This document shows, in pieces, positions 40,548 to 50,731 of a stretch of 64,000 nt of DNA. Every line of letters starts with the position of its first letter. The first letter of the stretch is position 1. This DNA comes from Borrelia sp. RT5S. GTDB lineage: Bacteria; Spirochaetota; Spirochaetia; Borreliales; Borreliaceae. The stretch spans positions 620,001 to 684,000 of the forward strand of contig NZ_CP088936.1 of assembly GCF_021165755.1 (NCBI RefSeq). The letters are read 5' to 3'. Below the pieces are notes generated by a model. It worked only from the letters and a program-made list of their open reading frames with translations. It did not search any database and was not told the origin of the DNA. The position numbers and the translations under genes are program-made.

Positions 40548-40916
40548 ATGTTACAGGCTCAGTTTTTTGTTAAGAAATGTAAAAAAGCTGTATCTAGGGA
40601 TGATGTTTTGACTAATAATGTGAAGGCCGTTGAGGGTGTTTTTTATGATTTTTTTAAAATTTTTAATAAAAAATCTTTAAAGAACATATTTAATTATTAT
40701 TATGAGAATTTTGAGTCTGATGAGGGAATATACGCCTTTATTGATAAATTTTTACCAATAATTAGCTTTCTGTCTCTAGAGAGTGTAGAGTATGAGTTTA
40801 ATAGGTGCGAGAAAGAGCTTATATTAGAGGTGTTTGATTCCTCCGCTGAAACCCTGGATGCTAGCAAGCTAAAAGAACTAGCCAGTTCGATTGTTTCTCT
40901 TGGTATTCTAAATTGA
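40548..40916 (+). CDS. Conserved-looking protein of unknown function
   Basis: A product of about 122 residues. ATG 40548 follows TTGGGGATTT and is preferred over ATG 40515, which has no ribosome binding site. I do not recognise a family. It is helical in character, with a basic start (FFVKKCKKAVSRDD) and an acidic C-terminal half, without signal peptide or membrane segment if the later start is right; with the earlier start the N-terminus is more hydrophobic. It converges on cdd with 28 bases between the stops. Confidence 0.6.
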   Translation: MLQAQFFVKKCKKAVSRDDVLTNNVKAVEGVFYDFFKIFNKKSLKNIFNYYYENFESDEGIYAFIDKFLPIISFLSLESVEYEFNRCEKELILEVFDSSAETLDASKLKELASSIVSLGILN

Positions 40917-40944
40917 TTTCCCTAAGCAGGCCCTAAGCTTTGTT

Positions 40945-41391
40945 TTATTTACTAATAGAGATTCTTGACATCTCTTCTTTGTCGAATGGAATTTTGAGTA
41001 AGTCCCTGAGTGTGTAAGCCTTAAGGACTGACTTATTAGAATTAAATGTGAGGGGATTTGTTATGAGTATTTTGGTGTCCCTGTCGAAAAATTCCGACAT
41101 TACCTGAAGGCATATTGCACACGGAATTGTTTCCGGAATTGTTGAGAGTAGCATAAAATCTATTCTTTGTATTCCAACAGATGATATCATGCTTACAATA
41201 GCGCCCCTTTCTGCACAGCAGGTAGCACCAAAGCTTGCATTTTCAACATTCGAGCCCTGAAAGAACAAATTATCCCTAGTTTTAAGACAAGCCCCCACTT
41301 TAAAGTTTGAATAAGGTGAATAAGAATTACTCCTTGCGTCCTCAGCCATCTGAAACGCTTGCCTAATCTGATCTTTATCAATACCGTTCAA
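40945..41391 (-). CDS. cdd: Cytidine deaminase
   Basis: Deaminates cytidine and deoxycytidine in pyrimidine salvage. The 148-residue homotetrameric-type enzyme shows the zinc and catalytic residues as Cys59-Ala-Glu61 (TCCAERGAI) and Cys91/Cys94 (PCAICLQ). It suits an organism without de novo nucleotide synthesis. It is divergent from dhhP, about 110 bases away. Confidence 0.94.
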   Translation of the reverse strand: MNGIDKDQIRQAFQMAEDARSNSYSPYSNFKVGACLKTRDNLFFQGSNVENASFGATCCAERGAIVSMISSVGIQRIDFMLLSTIPETIPCAICLQVMSEFFDRDTKILITNPLTFNSNKSVLKAYTLRDLLKIPFDKEEMSRISISK

Positions 41392-41500
41392 ATAAAATCC
41401 TCATCTTCTATTGATACCTCTTAAGTATAACAATTTACTTATGATTTTGAACAAAACTTTTAAATTTTCAATTGTATCAAAATTTTGTTAATATTTGTTT

Positions 41501-42460
41501 ATGTTAGTTGCTATTGAATTTATTAAAAAATACGATGATTTTATTATCATTGGGCATAAGGATCCTGATTTTGATTGTGTTGGTTCATCCTTAGCTTTAG
41601 CTTCTTTTTTGTCCAGAATAGGAAAGAGGTCTGTTATGCTTAATGAAGGGCCTTTTGTTAGAAGAGAAATAATTCCTTTCAAAGATAAATTTTTATCTCA
41701 ATGGCCTAGTATTAACACTTCAGATTATGCTGTAATCATTTTAGATTGTTCTATCTTTGACAGAATAGGGGATGAGTTTGTTTTTTATGTAAAGGATATG
41801 CCTATTCTTGTTATTGATCATCATGCCTCGGGGGATAAGTTGGATGTTCCCAGTTACATTAATCCCTTAGCCCCTTCAACTACTTTTTTGATAGAGAAAT
41901 TAATTAGGGAATTTGGGTATGATGTTACTAGAGAAGAGGCGTGGTATATTCTGGTTGGATTTTGCACAGATACAGGGTTTTTTAGATTTTTATCGAGCAG
42001 CGATCCTGAGCCTTTCGAAATGATAGCTAGGCTTGTCTCTAAGGGATTAAGCCTGAAGGATGTTTATAGTTACATTGAAGCTGTTAAGAGCTTATCTTCA
42101 ATAGATATCCTGAGATCGATGTTGAACAACCTTAAATCTTATTTTGATGGGAAAGTGTTAGTCACTGTTTTGCCTTTCGATGCAAAAAAAGACACTAATA
42201 TTAGTGGAGTTAATGAGCTATTTTATGCACTTCTTAGTAATGTTGAAAATAATGAAATATTGGTTATCTTAAAAGAGACTGAAGATGGTTCTATTTTAGC
42301 AGGACTTCGGTCTAGGGAATATTTTGATGTTGGGGAGCTTGCTAAGGCTTTTGGAGGGGGAGGGCATAAGCACGCGAGTGGATTTAAGAGCAAGAGGAGC
42401 TCTTTAAACCTTTTAGAAAATCAAGTCATCTCATATATAAAGGAATATATTAAGGCTTGA
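41501..42460 (+). CDS. dhhP: DHH-DHHA1 phosphodiesterase (DhhP/NrnA type)
   Basis: A 319-residue manganese phosphoesterase with the motifs [27 protein letters not shown], and the C-terminal DHHA1 sequence [12 protein letters not shown]. The family hydrolyses nanoRNAs, pAp and cyclic dinucleotides. The gene at this place in the Lyme agent encodes DhhP, reported as an essential c-di-AMP phosphodiesterase; that role is likely here too. ATG 41501 is chosen (MLVAIEF); a TTG two codons earlier is possible and no clear ribosome binding site is present. Its end overlaps the hexosaminidase gene by 11 bases in convergent orientation. Confidence 0.9.
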   Translation: MLVAIEFIKKYDDFIIIGHKDPDFDCVGSSLALASFLSRIGKRSVMLNEGPFVRREIIPFKDKFLSQWPSINTSDYAVIILDCSIFDRIGDEFVFYVKDMPILVIDHHASGDKLDVPSYINPLAPSTTFLIEKLIREFGYDVTREEAWYILVGFCTDTGFFRFLSSSDPEPFEMIARLVSKGLSLKDVYSYIEAVKSLSSIDILRSMLNNLKSYFDGKVLVTVLPFDAKKDTNISGVNELFYALLSNVENNEILVILKETEDGSILAGLRSREYFDVGELAKAFGGGGHKHASGFKSKRSSLNLLENQVISYIKEYIKA

Positions 42461-44105
42461 AATTTATTAAAGGAAGTGCTCCTCTTGGGTTAAATCTTTC
42501 TATTAGAGCTAAGAACCCCGATTTAAATGCTAGTGCTGTTGTACCATAAACTACCACTATGTTCTCTACCCAGTCTAGTGTTTTAATATGTCGAGGAGTA
42601 AGAGATACAATAACGCTTATTTTGTCTTTGTATTTTTTTAAGTTTTCTATGTATTTAAGGCTACCAGGAGTCGAGAGATTGAAAATAACTTGCTCGTGCT
42701 TCTCGATTAGCTTCTTAATTTCATGAAGTTTGTTGGAATTAATGCCGTTTAAAGGGTAGTAGTCATAGTAATAACTGGAGCTATTTTGAAATGTTTTTCT
42801 TCCTTCTGAAACCATATGATAATAAGGTGATACTAGTAGTGTTTTCTTGTCCCTTGAAACTTTTTTTTCTAGCCTAATTTTTGTTATTCCTCTTAATGTG
42901 CTTTGCTCAAAAAATCTTTTAGCCTCACTGGTGGGTATTTCTTGTGCTTTTTTGTAGTTTGGATAGATTTCTACTTTATTTTTATCTTCTTTTAAATATT
43001 GCAACTTGATCCTAAGTATTCTTTTATTGGATTTAACGATATTTTCTCTTATCTCGTTATCTTCTTTCATAAGGGCTAAGAGCCTGTCATACGCGCTGCT
43101 TTGTAAATTTTCGTTTAATGATATTAATAAAATGTCTGTTTCTGTTCTGATGATTCTTTCAATTGTGTCATATATACTTTCATTTTTATATCTTACAGCG
43201 TTCATTAATAAATCATCTGTTATGATCAAATTATTATATTTTAATTTTTCCCTAAGAATTCCTTTTAAAATTTTAATTGATGATGAGGCAGGTATCTCTT
43301 CTCCGTTTGTAAGCATTGGATATGCCAGGTGTCCACTCATGATTACTGGAATATTTTCCTGTATTAATACTTCGTAAGGTAATAATTCGTTTTCTAGTAT
43401 CTCTTCTAAATTTGAATTTATTATTGGTATTTTTGTGTGAGAATCAACAACTGTATTCCCATGCCCCGGGAAATGTTTTGCTGTTGAGATCACCCCTGCT
43501 TGTTTTTGTCCTTTATAGGATGCTAGGGCAAATAGAGCAACTATTTGTGGATCATTGGAGTATGCCCTTGGGCCTATTATGAAGTTGTCCTCATGAGTGT
43601 AGATGTCAACTATGGGCGCAAAATTTAGGTTGATTCCAAGGCGATTTAATTCGTCTGCTATGTAATATCCTGTGAGGTAAGAATCGTTTGGCGAGAGAGT
43701 GGCAGTGATGCCAAGGTTTCCTATTGTTTTTGAGGTCTTTAGTTTTATGTGCTGTGTCCATCCACCCTCTTGGTCTGTAGCAATGAATAGGGGAATTTTA
43801 AATCTATTTCTTTGAGACATTACTTGTGCTTTACTTATGCTGTCTATTAGCACAGATAGGTTGCCAGCATTCCATCCAAAGATTTTTATGCCACCCAAGT
43901 GCCTCTCTTTGATAAAGTTAAGAGTAAAGTTAGTTATTTGTTCTCCCGGATAACTTATCATAAACATTTGTCCTAGTAGTTCTTTGTCGCTCATTTGGTA
44001 GACTATTTTGTTTATTAATTTTTCCCTAGCTTCCGTGTGCCAAAAATCGTACGAGAAGCAACTATTGCTAATAAAAAAGATGTAAATACAAACAATTTTT
44101 TTCAT
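42450..44105 (-). CDS. Glycoside hydrolase family 3 beta-N-acetylhexosaminidase, exported
   Basis: A protein of about 551 residues with a GH3 TIM barrel: FIATDQEGG, the NagZ-type motif [18 protein letters not shown] near residue 210, and the nucleophile region [10 protein letters not shown]. It may cleave GlcNAc residues from peptidoglycan fragments or scavenge host amino sugars; chitobiose use is well known in Borrelia. The second in-frame ATG at 44105 is preferred to 44114 because it gives a typical leader, [16 protein letters not shown], which could be a spirochaetal lipoprotein signal (SNSC) or a secreted-protein leader. A C-terminal domain of ~200 residues follows the barrel. Unlike cytoplasmic NagZ it is thus outside the inner membrane. 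Confidence 0.87.
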   Translation of the reverse strand: MKKIVCIYIFFISNSCFSYDFWHTEAREKLINKIVYQMSDKELLGQMFMISYPGEQITNFTLNFIKERHLGGIKIFGWNAGNLSVLIDSISKAQVMSQRNRFKIPLFIATDQEGGWTQHIKLKTSKTIGNLGITATLSPNDSYLTGYYIADELNRLGINLNFAPIVDIYTHEDNFIIGPRAYSNDPQIVALFALASYKGQKQAGVISTAKHFPGHGNTVVDSHTKIPIINSNLEEILENELLPYEVLIQENIPVIMSGHLAYPMLTNGEEIPASSSIKILKGILREKLKYNNLIITDDLLMNAVRYKNESIYDTIERIIRTETDILLISLNENLQSSAYDRLLALMKEDNEIRENIVKSNKRILRIKLQYLKEDKNKVEIYPNYKKAQEIPTSEAKRFFEQSTLRGITKIRLEKKVSRDKKTLLVSPYYHMVSEGRKTFQNSSSYYYDYYPLNGINSNKLHEIKKLIEKHEQVIFNLSTPGSLKYIENLKKYKDKISVIVSLTPRHIKTLDWVENIVVVYGTTALAFKSGFLALIERFNPRGALPLINFKP

Positions 44106-44361
44106 ATAAACCATACTAATCTTTTATTTTTTTGAAGCACAAGTGCAACATCTTGCTTAATTTGCTTTATTGCCTTAATAACACTTAAACCAAAAAGGGA
44201 ATTGTAACTTTATCTACATACTTCCTCAATATACATTGTCATTAAATGTACCGAACATAATTCTATTATATTTTTTAAAAATGAAAAATGCTTATTTAAA
44301 TTAGTGGTTATTAAGTTTGACTAATACAAGTTTAATTTAGTCTATTTATTTAAAATATTCC

Positions 44362-44390
44362 TTGACAAAATATTTTTGAATTTATACACT
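44362..44390 (+). promoter_or_regulatory. Predicted promoter of the CAT tRNA and DJ-1 gene
   Basis: TTGACA (44362-44367) and TACACT (44385-44390) with a 17-base spacer, 13 bases before the tRNA. The ~250 bases before it, back to the hexosaminidase start, are A+T-rich with no recognisable element. Confidence 0.65.
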
Positions 44391-44403
44391 TTAGAGGCCG
44401 TAA

Positions 44404-44477
44404 GCTGATGTAGCTCAGTTGGTTAGAGCACTCGGCTCATATCCGAGTTGTCGTGGGTTCAAGTCCCTCCATCAGCA
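44404..44477 (+). tRNA. tRNA with anticodon CAT (elongator Met, or Ile2)
   Basis: Acceptor GCTGATG/CATCAGC fully paired, anticodon CAT in the unusual loop CTCATAT, T-loop GGTTCAAG. The paired acceptor end excludes the initiator type. The D-arm (TAGCTCAGTTGGTTAGAGC) resembles elongator tRNA-Met, but a lysidine-modified tRNA-Ile cannot be excluded from sequence alone. Confidence 0.9.
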
Positions 44478-44498
44478 TAAGTCAAGGAGTTTTGTGTT

Positions 44499-45044
44499 AT
44501 GAGAGTAGCTGTTGTGCTTGCAGATGGCTTTGAGGAGATCGAAGCCATTGTGCCCGTTGATATTCTAAGACGAGGTGATGTTAATGTTAAGCTTATTAGT
44601 TTAAGTGATGATAGAGTTGTCCCAGGCTCTAGAGGAGTTGTTTTTTGCGCAGATGAGAAGGTTTCAGATTGTAGTGCGGATGATTTTGATTTAATTGTAC
44701 TGCCTGGAGGGATGCCGGGCGCTAGCAATCTTTTTAAGTCTAGAGATTTAGATAAGATTTTAAGAGATATGAAGTTGGGGGGTAAGTTTATTGCAGCTAT
44801 TTGTGCCTCACCAGCTGTTGTGCTTTCTGCTAAGGGACTTTTGGGAACAAGTAAATTTACATGCTATCCAGGATTTGAAAATGGCATTACAGATGGTGAA
44901 TTTGTGGATGAAAATGTTGTCCTTAGCAATAACTTCATTACCTCTAAGGGTGTCGGTACGGCCTTCCAGTTTGCTTTTGCTTTACTTGAGCTTGTAAAGG
45001 GAGTGCGAGTAGCTGAGGATGTTAGACAGAAAGCTTTGCTTTAA
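44499..45044 (+). CDS. DJ-1/PfpI-family protein (YajL/ThiJ type)
   Basis: A 181-residue protein of the DJ-1 superfamily with the nucleophile-elbow Cys in AAICASPAVVL (about residue 104) and the nearby Glu in ADGFEEIEA. Relatives act in oxidative-stress defence, protein or nucleotide deglycation and chaperoning; older annotations call it a thiazole biosynthesis enzyme, which is not supported as Borrelia lacks that pathway. The start ATG 44499 follows CAAGGAG. It shares a transcript with the tRNA just upstream and converges on ackA with one base between the stops. Confidence 0.9.
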   Translation: MRVAVVLADGFEEIEAIVPVDILRRGDVNVKLISLSDDRVVPGSRGVVFCADEKVSDCSADDFDLIVLPGGMPGASNLFKSRDLDKILRDMKLGGKFIAAICASPAVVLSAKGLLGTSKFTCYPGFENGITDGEFVDENVVLSNNFITSKGVGTAFQFAFALLELVKGVRVAEDVRQKALL

Positions 45045-45045
45045 A

Positions 45046-46293
45046 TTAAAGACCGTCTGCTTTATTGTCTATGGTGCATGGATTGGGTTTTAAGCAAAGG
45101 CTGTAGGTATCTTCAAGAATAGAGAGCTCTTCGTTTGTAGGGATTACAAGTATTTTTACTTTGCTGTCCTTGCTTGAGATGTCAGACTCCATGTCTTTTT
45201 TGCATGCTCTATTATTTTTTTCAGGGTCCATTTCTATTCCTATTTTTTCAAATCCGCTCAATGCTAGTTCTCTTATCCCATAGTCAGTAACACCAACGCC
45301 GGCTGTAAAGACGATTGCATCTACATTAAAGTCCAGGATTGCGAGGTAAGATCCGATATATTTCTTTATTCTATAACCCATTAACTGGACTGCAAGTCTA
45401 GCATTATAATCACCATTTTCAACCGCTTGCCAAATATCTCTTAGGTCGTTTGAACAACAAGAGACCCCCAGCATGCCACTCTCATTATTAAGAATCTCTT
45501 CTATCTCTTTTGTTGTCCTCTTAAGTAGCTTACTCATTAAAGGAATAATCGTAGGATCAATGTCACCACATCTTGTTCCCATAACGAGCCCTTCAAGTGG
45601 AGTAAGCCCCATGCTTGTATCGTATGACAAGCCACCCTTAACAGCATTAATGCTAGCTCCATTTCCCAGATGTAGTACTATTAAATTTAAATCACGACTG
45701 TCTTTCTGCAAAATTGTTGCAACTCTCCTTGTTATGTATGAATAAGATAGTCCATGAAATCCGTATTTTCTAATATTGTAATCTTTGTACCAAGAGTATG
45801 GTGTAGCGTATAAAAATGCCTTTTCGTTCATGCTTTGATGCCATGATGTATCAAAGCATAGAGCTTGTTTTGTATTTGGAAATATTTTAAGTGTTGCTTT
45901 AATGACTAAAATTGCTGCTGGGTTGTGCAGAGGAGCAAGTTGAGCTACTTCCTCCAGTTCGTCTAGAATGTCGTTGTTAAGTAATACTGAGTTTGCAAAA
46001 CTAGCGCCGCCGTGCACAATTCTGTGTCCTATTGCATAAATCTCATCTGGATTGGCTAGTATTTCAAGTTCCTTATTTGTTAAAATGCTGACCAATTTTC
46101 TTAATGCTTCTTCGTGTGAACCAATCCCAGCCCCTGTCTTTGTTTCTACTCCGTATTTAGTTTTAATCTTAGTTATTGATTCACTTTCTTTTATCTTCTC
46201 AATTACTCCAGTCACTAATACTTGCTTGTCTTTGTATTCGTAGAGTGTAAACTTTAATGACGAACTTCCTGTATTAAGTACTAATATCTTCAT
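45046..46293 (-). CDS. ackA: Acetate kinase
   Basis: Interconverts acetate plus ATP and acetyl phosphate. The 415-residue protein begins with the ASKHA phosphate motif NTGSSSLKF, and has [16 protein letters not shown] and [10 protein letters not shown]. With pta (5427-6485) it forms the acetate - acetyl-CoA route, in Borrelia regarded as the source of acetyl-CoA for mevalonate and cell-wall lipid precursors, and of acetyl phosphate for the Rrp2 response regulator. The start is ATG 46293, 13 bases after the mfd stop, so mfd-ackA may be one transcript. Confidence 0.96.
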   Translation of the reverse strand: MKILVLNTGSSSLKFTLYEYKDKQVLVTGVIEKIKESESITKIKTKYGVETKTGAGIGSHEEALRKLVSILTNKELEILANPDEIYAIGHRIVHGGASFANSVLLNNDILDELEEVAQLAPLHNPAAILVIKATLKIFPNTKQALCFDTSWHQSMNEKAFLYATPYSWYKDYNIRKYGFHGLSYSYITRRVATILQKDSRDLNLIVLHLGNGASINAVKGGLSYDTSMGLTPLEGLVMGTRCGDIDPTIIPLMSKLLKRTTKEIEEILNNESGMLGVSCCSNDLRDIWQAVENGDYNARLAVQLMGYRIKKYIGSYLAILDFNVDAIVFTAGVGVTDYGIRELALSGFEKIGIEMDPEKNNRACKKDMESDISSKDSKVKILVIPTNEELSILEDTYSLCLKPNPCTIDNKADGL

Positions 46294-46306
46294 TCTCTAT
46301 CTATTC

Positions 46307-49300
46307 CTACAGTAATAAGTTAAGATTTTTGTAAATGTAGTTAATTTTGTCTGCTTCTTTGGTGCCATTTAGGTTTAGGAAAATTGAGGTTTTATATTCT
46401 GGATTTATTTTTAGTGTGTTAGGGTTGACTTTTATTATTTCCATTATTTTTTTAACAGGAATGAGTTCCGTATTTAAATATTCAATTTCCAGTAATTCAT
46501 TTTTTTCTCTAAGACCTAGGATGTTGAGTTTTTTTGCAAGTATTTTCATTTCCGCTAGTGTAAGTAGGACGTTTATTTCTTTAGGAATGGAGCCGAATTG
46601 GTCATAAATTTCAGCTCTTATTTTTTTATTTTCTTCTTCACTCTGAATGCCCGAGATTTTCTTGTAGATTAACATCTTGTCTTGCTCATTATCTGTGTAG
46701 CTATCAGGAATGAATCCATTGTAATTAATCTCAACAGCGATCTCGTTTTCTTGCGAGCCCCTGCCCATTCGATGCTCAATTGCCTTATTTAACATTCCTA
46801 AGTAGCAGTCTAGACCAACGGACTCAATCTCTCCATGTTGTTCTTTCCCAAGTAGATTTCCAACACCTCTTATTTCCATATCTTTCATTGCAATTTTAAA
46901 ACCGGCTCCAAGTTCTGAAAATTCAGATATCGAACGTAGTCTTTCAATAGCACTTTCATTTAAGCTTGAGCCTTCTTTGTACAAAAGATAAGCAAAAGCT
47001 TTTTGTGAACTTCTTCCAACTCTTCCCTTTAGCTGGTATAGCTGTGAGAGACCGAATCTGTTAGCATTGTTAATTATTATTGTATTTGCGTTTTCAATGT
47101 CTATTCCATTCTCAATTATTGTTGTAGCTAAAAGTATTTGGTATGACTTATTTATGAAATCGTACATAATGTTTTCAATTTGATCTCCTGCAAGCTTTGC
47201 ATGAATGATTGCAATTCTTGCATAGGGAATTATTTTTTCCAAAATTACTTTTATTGAGTCCAGTTCTTCAATGTTATGATGCACAAAGAAAACTTGCCCA
47301 TCACGAGAAAGTTCATGCTCGATTGCATGTTTAATTAAAGCTTCGTTAAATTCTTCTACGTAAGTTTCTATTTTAATCCTGTTTTCAGGTGGAATTTTCA
47401 AGACGGATATGTCCCTGAGTTTAATTAATGACATATGAAGAGATCTTGGAATTGGGGTCGCTGATAACGCGAGGCAATCAACAGATACTTTTATTTCTTT
47501 TAAGTTTTCCTTTTCTCTTACTCCAAATCTTTGCTCCTCATCAATTATTATGAGCCCTAAATCTTGATATATTAGGTTTTTGGATAATATTTTGTGCGTT
47601 CCAATTATTATGTCAATTTCCCCCATCGATAAGTTCTTAATAATCTCTCTTTCTGTTGATTTTTTTATAAATCTGCTCATCATTGCAATTTTGATTGGGA
47701 AATTTTTAAATCTTAGTTTAAATGTATTAAAGTGTTGTTCTGCCAAAATTGTTGTTGGAGCAAGTATTGCCACTTGTTTCTTGCCCATTACAGCCTTAAA
47801 TGCAGCTCTCATTGCTAACTCGGTTTTACCAAATCCAACGTCCCCACACAAAAGTCTGTCCATTACCTTAAAACTCATCATATCTTCTTTGATTTCTTCT
47901 ATTGCAGTTAATTGATCTGGGGTTTCATCATAGGGAAATTCTGACTCAAATAATAATTGCCACTCGTCATCTTCAGGATATTTAAATCCCTTAATACTTT
48001 CTCTTTCTGAATAAAGTGCAACAAGTTTATCCGCTATGTCCTCAATCCTTTTTTTTGCATAGGCTTTTTTCTTTTCCCATGTTTTTGAACTAATGCTGTC
48101 TAACTTTATGTTTTGGATATTATTCCCAATATATTTTTGAATAAGATGTGTTTGCTCAATTGGAATAAACAATTTTTCATTATCGGCATATTCAATCTCA
48201 ATGTAGTCTTTTTCAAGGAGGCTTGTTTTAATTCTCCTTACCTGTCTAAATATTCCAATTCCATGGTTTATATGTACAACATAACTATTTTTTTCAACTT
48301 CAACAAATGAATCAATGATTTTTGTTTTTGATGATTCAAAATTTTTATTTATTTTTTGTTTTCTGTTAAATATGTCAGATTCAAGAATGATAGCTATTTT
48401 TTCTTTGTTAATTATGAGTGAACTAGATATCTTTAGAACTTCAATTTTTATCTTCGGAAGATCCTTGAATAGGTATTTTAATTTTTCCCTCTGTGAACTA
48501 GATTCTGCTGCGATTATTACTCTAAATCCGTCCTTTATCCAGTCAGTCATTTCATTTTTTGCAAGTGTGATGTTTGAAAAAAAATTAATATTAGTTTCAA
48601 TTTGAAATTCTATGAATTCTTCCGTTTGAATATCTTCAGGTTTTGAAAAAAAAATATTAGTTTCTAATTTTAAATCCTTTGAGCTTATGAAAATTTCTTT
48701 TGGTGCAATTATCTGGCTTCCCGTCTCTATTGCCTGCCTGTGAAGCTTTTCATGCTCTTTGTAAATTTTTTTTATCTCTTCTTGAAAGTTTGCGAGCTCG
48801 AAATTGATAATGGGGGTGTCTTTATTGATTTCTCGGCTTAAGTGTGTATCTCCTATTAATGAATAAAAAAGTTCTTCCACTTTAGCACTACGCCTTGTCT
48901 TAATGTCTTTAAATAATTCTTTATATTCATCTTCTTTTACCCGTTGTGCTAGCTTGTTTATGTTTGAATCGTTCCATATAATCTCTTTTTTGGGTATGAT
49001 TTCAAATTCATAAAGTTCATTCCCTTCTTTTAATTGGGTAAGGGGGTTGAATGTTTTTATTTCTTCTATTTTGTCAAGATTGAAGGAAATTCTTACTGGT
49101 TCTTTTTTAATAAATGAATATATATCTACTACTTCTCCCTTTATGGTAAATTCTCCGGGTAGTGTGACTCTTGTTGTTTGTTCATAACCTAACTTTATAA
49201 GTTTTTTCTCCAATTCCTTTACGTTTACTGTCTCTTCTTTCTGAATTTTATAGATGTTTTTAAGTAGATTTTCTTTATTAGGGATTTTGCCAAGAAGAGA

Positions 49301-49672
49301 TTTTATTACAACAAGATAGATGCCAGGATTATTTGCATAAAAATTGATTAAAAATTTTACTCTTTCGCTAAAGACTTTACTTTTTGAACTGATTCCTTTG
49401 TATGCAAGAGAACTGAAGTAATTTAGTTCGTATATTTGGTCTGTGATTTGCAGTAAATCGGATTTGATCTCTTCTGAGGTGTTCTCATCTTTAACTACCA
49501 GAATAACGCTCTTGTTCTTGCTGTATTCTTTTATTTTATTTATTAAAAAGGCCTTAAAAAACCCTTCACATCCTACCAATGTAAATGGTGTTTTTCGTTC
49601 GCAGAGTTGCTTTACTTTTTCTAAATCATGACTATCTCTTAGCCTGATGGTTAATTCTTTTTCTATATCCAT
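46307..49672 (-). CDS. mfd: Transcription-repair coupling factor
   Basis: Removes RNA polymerase stalled at DNA lesions and recruits UvrA. The 1121-residue protein has the UvrB-like N-terminal modules, the RNA-polymerase interaction domain (YVVHINHGIGIFRQV, YIEIEYADNEKLFIP), a superfamily 2 motor with Walker A CGDVGFGKTELAMR near residue 605, DEEQRFGV, and QLKGRVGRSSQKAFAY, and the C-terminal TRCF domain. All parts of Mfd are present. It is divergent from the gene at 49769. Confidence 0.96.
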   Translation of the reverse strand: MDIEKELTIRLRDSHDLEKVKQLCERKTPFTLVGCEGFFKAFLINKIKEYSKNKSVILVVKDENTSEEIKSDLLQITDQIYELNYFSSLAYKGISSKSKVFSERVKFLINFYANNPGIYLVVIKSLLGKIPNKENLLKNIYKIQKEETVNVKELEKKLIKLGYEQTTRVTLPGEFTIKGEVVDIYSFIKKEPVRISFNLDKIEEIKTFNPLTQLKEGNELYEFEIIPKKEIIWNDSNINKLAQRVKEDEYKELFKDIKTRRSAKVEELFYSLIGDTHLSREINKDTPIINFELANFQEEIKKIYKEHEKLHRQAIETGSQIIAPKEIFISSKDLKLETNIFFSKPEDIQTEEFIEFQIETNINFFSNITLAKNEMTDWIKDGFRVIIAAESSSQREKLKYLFKDLPKIKIEVLKISSSLIINKEKIAIILESDIFNRKQKINKNFESSKTKIIDSFVEVEKNSYVVHINHGIGIFRQVRRIKTSLLEKDYIEIEYADNEKLFIPIEQTHLIQKYIGNNIQNIKLDSISSKTWEKKKAYAKKRIEDIADKLVALYSERESIKGFKYPEDDEWQLLFESEFPYDETPDQLTAIEEIKEDMMSFKVMDRLLCGDVGFGKTELAMRAAFKAVMGKKQVAILAPTTILAEQHFNTFKLRFKNFPIKIAMMSRFIKKSTEREIIKNLSMGEIDIIIGTHKILSKNLIYQDLGLIIIDEEQRFGVREKENLKEIKVSVDCLALSATPIPRSLHMSLIKLRDISVLKIPPENRIKIETYVEEFNEALIKHAIEHELSRDGQVFFVHHNIEELDSIKVILEKIIPYARIAIIHAKLAGDQIENIMYDFINKSYQILLATTIIENGIDIENANTIIINNANRFGLSQLYQLKGRVGRSSQKAFAYLLYKEGSSLNESAIERLRSISEFSELGAGFKIAMKDMEIRGVGNLLGKEQHGEIESVGLDCYLGMLNKAIEHRMGRGSQENEIAVEINYNGFIPDSYTDNEQDKMLIYKKISGIQSEEENKKIRAEIYDQFGSIPKEINVLLTLAEMKILAKKLNILGLREKNELLEIEYLNTELIPVKKIMEIIKVNPNTLKINPEYKTSIFLNLNGTKEADKINYIYKNLNLLL

Positions 49673-49768
49673 CTTTTACCTTTTTGTTTCTGTAGTTTAG
49701 TATAATATTATATATTATAGTTATTATCGGTTTCTTTACGTATAATGTAGGGGGTTTTTGAGGAGTTT

Positions 49769-50731
49769 ATGGAATTTAGAAAGTTGTTTTTGTTTTTGTT
49801 TCTTGCTTATGTTCCTGTTATTCTTTTTTCTAGAGATTACAGGGGTCTTGATTTTAAGATAAAGTTTTTCAATCAATCAATCTATCGTATTAATAGTAAT
49901 ATTTCTGTTGAGGTTTCACTTGCTAACTTATCTGATGATTTGATTGCTCTTGAAATGGGGGACATTAATACTTTTGGATTCGATTTCGATGTTACAGATA
50001 TTACTAATATGAGAGTTAAGAGACCTATTGAATATGTTAAGGATAGATCAAAGAATGTTGCTATTCCTGTTAGAACGCTGACTTTAAGACCTAATGAAAA
50101 ATTTTCTGTAGTTATGAGCTTAAATCAATTTGTACAATTTGATAAGGATGGAGTTTATTTTATAAAGGGTGTATTCTTCCCAGATATTTCGGATGCGCAA
50201 AAACGAATAGAATCTAATGTTGTTACATTATTTTTAAAACCTAGGGTAGATGATGTTGATCAGAAGGTGGATTTTTCCAATATCTCATCCAATCATGAGA
50301 TACAGGGTGTTTTAAAAAGAGTAAATTTGTCTCCTGATAAGATTGTTGAATATTTGTTTGAGGCATTGCGTCTTGGGAAGAAGGAGAAGTTTTTCTTGTA
50401 TATTGACATTGAGAGTTTTATTTTAAATGATCAGAATAAAGCATACATCTATGAACAAGAATTAAAGTCAGGTTCTAGTAATATGTTAGAAGAGTATAAA
50501 GAGTATTTATGGAGTGGAAATGGTGCTGACATTTCAAGGATTCCTAGTAAATTTTCTATTGTTGAAACGACTTATACAGATACCACGGGGAAGGTGATTG
50601 CTGACTTGTATTTTGATGATGGTCATTTTTATATAATCAAACGCTATACCTTTTTCTTCAAGAAGTATGATTTTTATTGGATAATTTATGATTACGCCGT
50701 TCAAAATATTGGAGTTAAGGAGAAGTATTAA
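49769..50731 (+). CDS. Exported protein of unknown function
   Basis: A 320-residue protein with an N-terminal signal peptide (FRKLFLFLFLAYVPVILF). Residues ~25-160 are rich in beta strands (VEVSLANLSDD, LRPNEKFSVVMSLNQF), consistent with an immunoglobulin-like domain; the C-terminal ~120 residues (KFSIVETTYTDTTGKVIADL and following Tyr/Phe-rich strands) might be an NTF2-like fold, but I cannot name a family. The start ATG 49769 follows GAGGAG. The end overlaps the LysM amidase frame, suggesting that the two envelope proteins are made together. Confidence 0.7.
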   Translation: MEFRKLFLFLFLAYVPVILFSRDYRGLDFKIKFFNQSIYRINSNISVEVSLANLSDDLIALEMGDINTFGFDFDVTDITNMRVKRPIEYVKDRSKNVAIPVRTLTLRPNEKFSVVMSLNQFVQFDKDGVYFIKGVFFPDISDAQKRIESNVVTLFLKPRVDDVDQKVDFSNISSNHEIQGVLKRVNLSPDKIVEYLFEALRLGKKEKFFLYIDIESFILNDQNKAYIYEQELKSGSSNMLEEYKEYLWSGNGADISRIPSKFSIVETTYTDTTGKVIADLYFDDGHFYIIKRYTFFFKKYDFYWIIYDYAVQNIGVKEKY

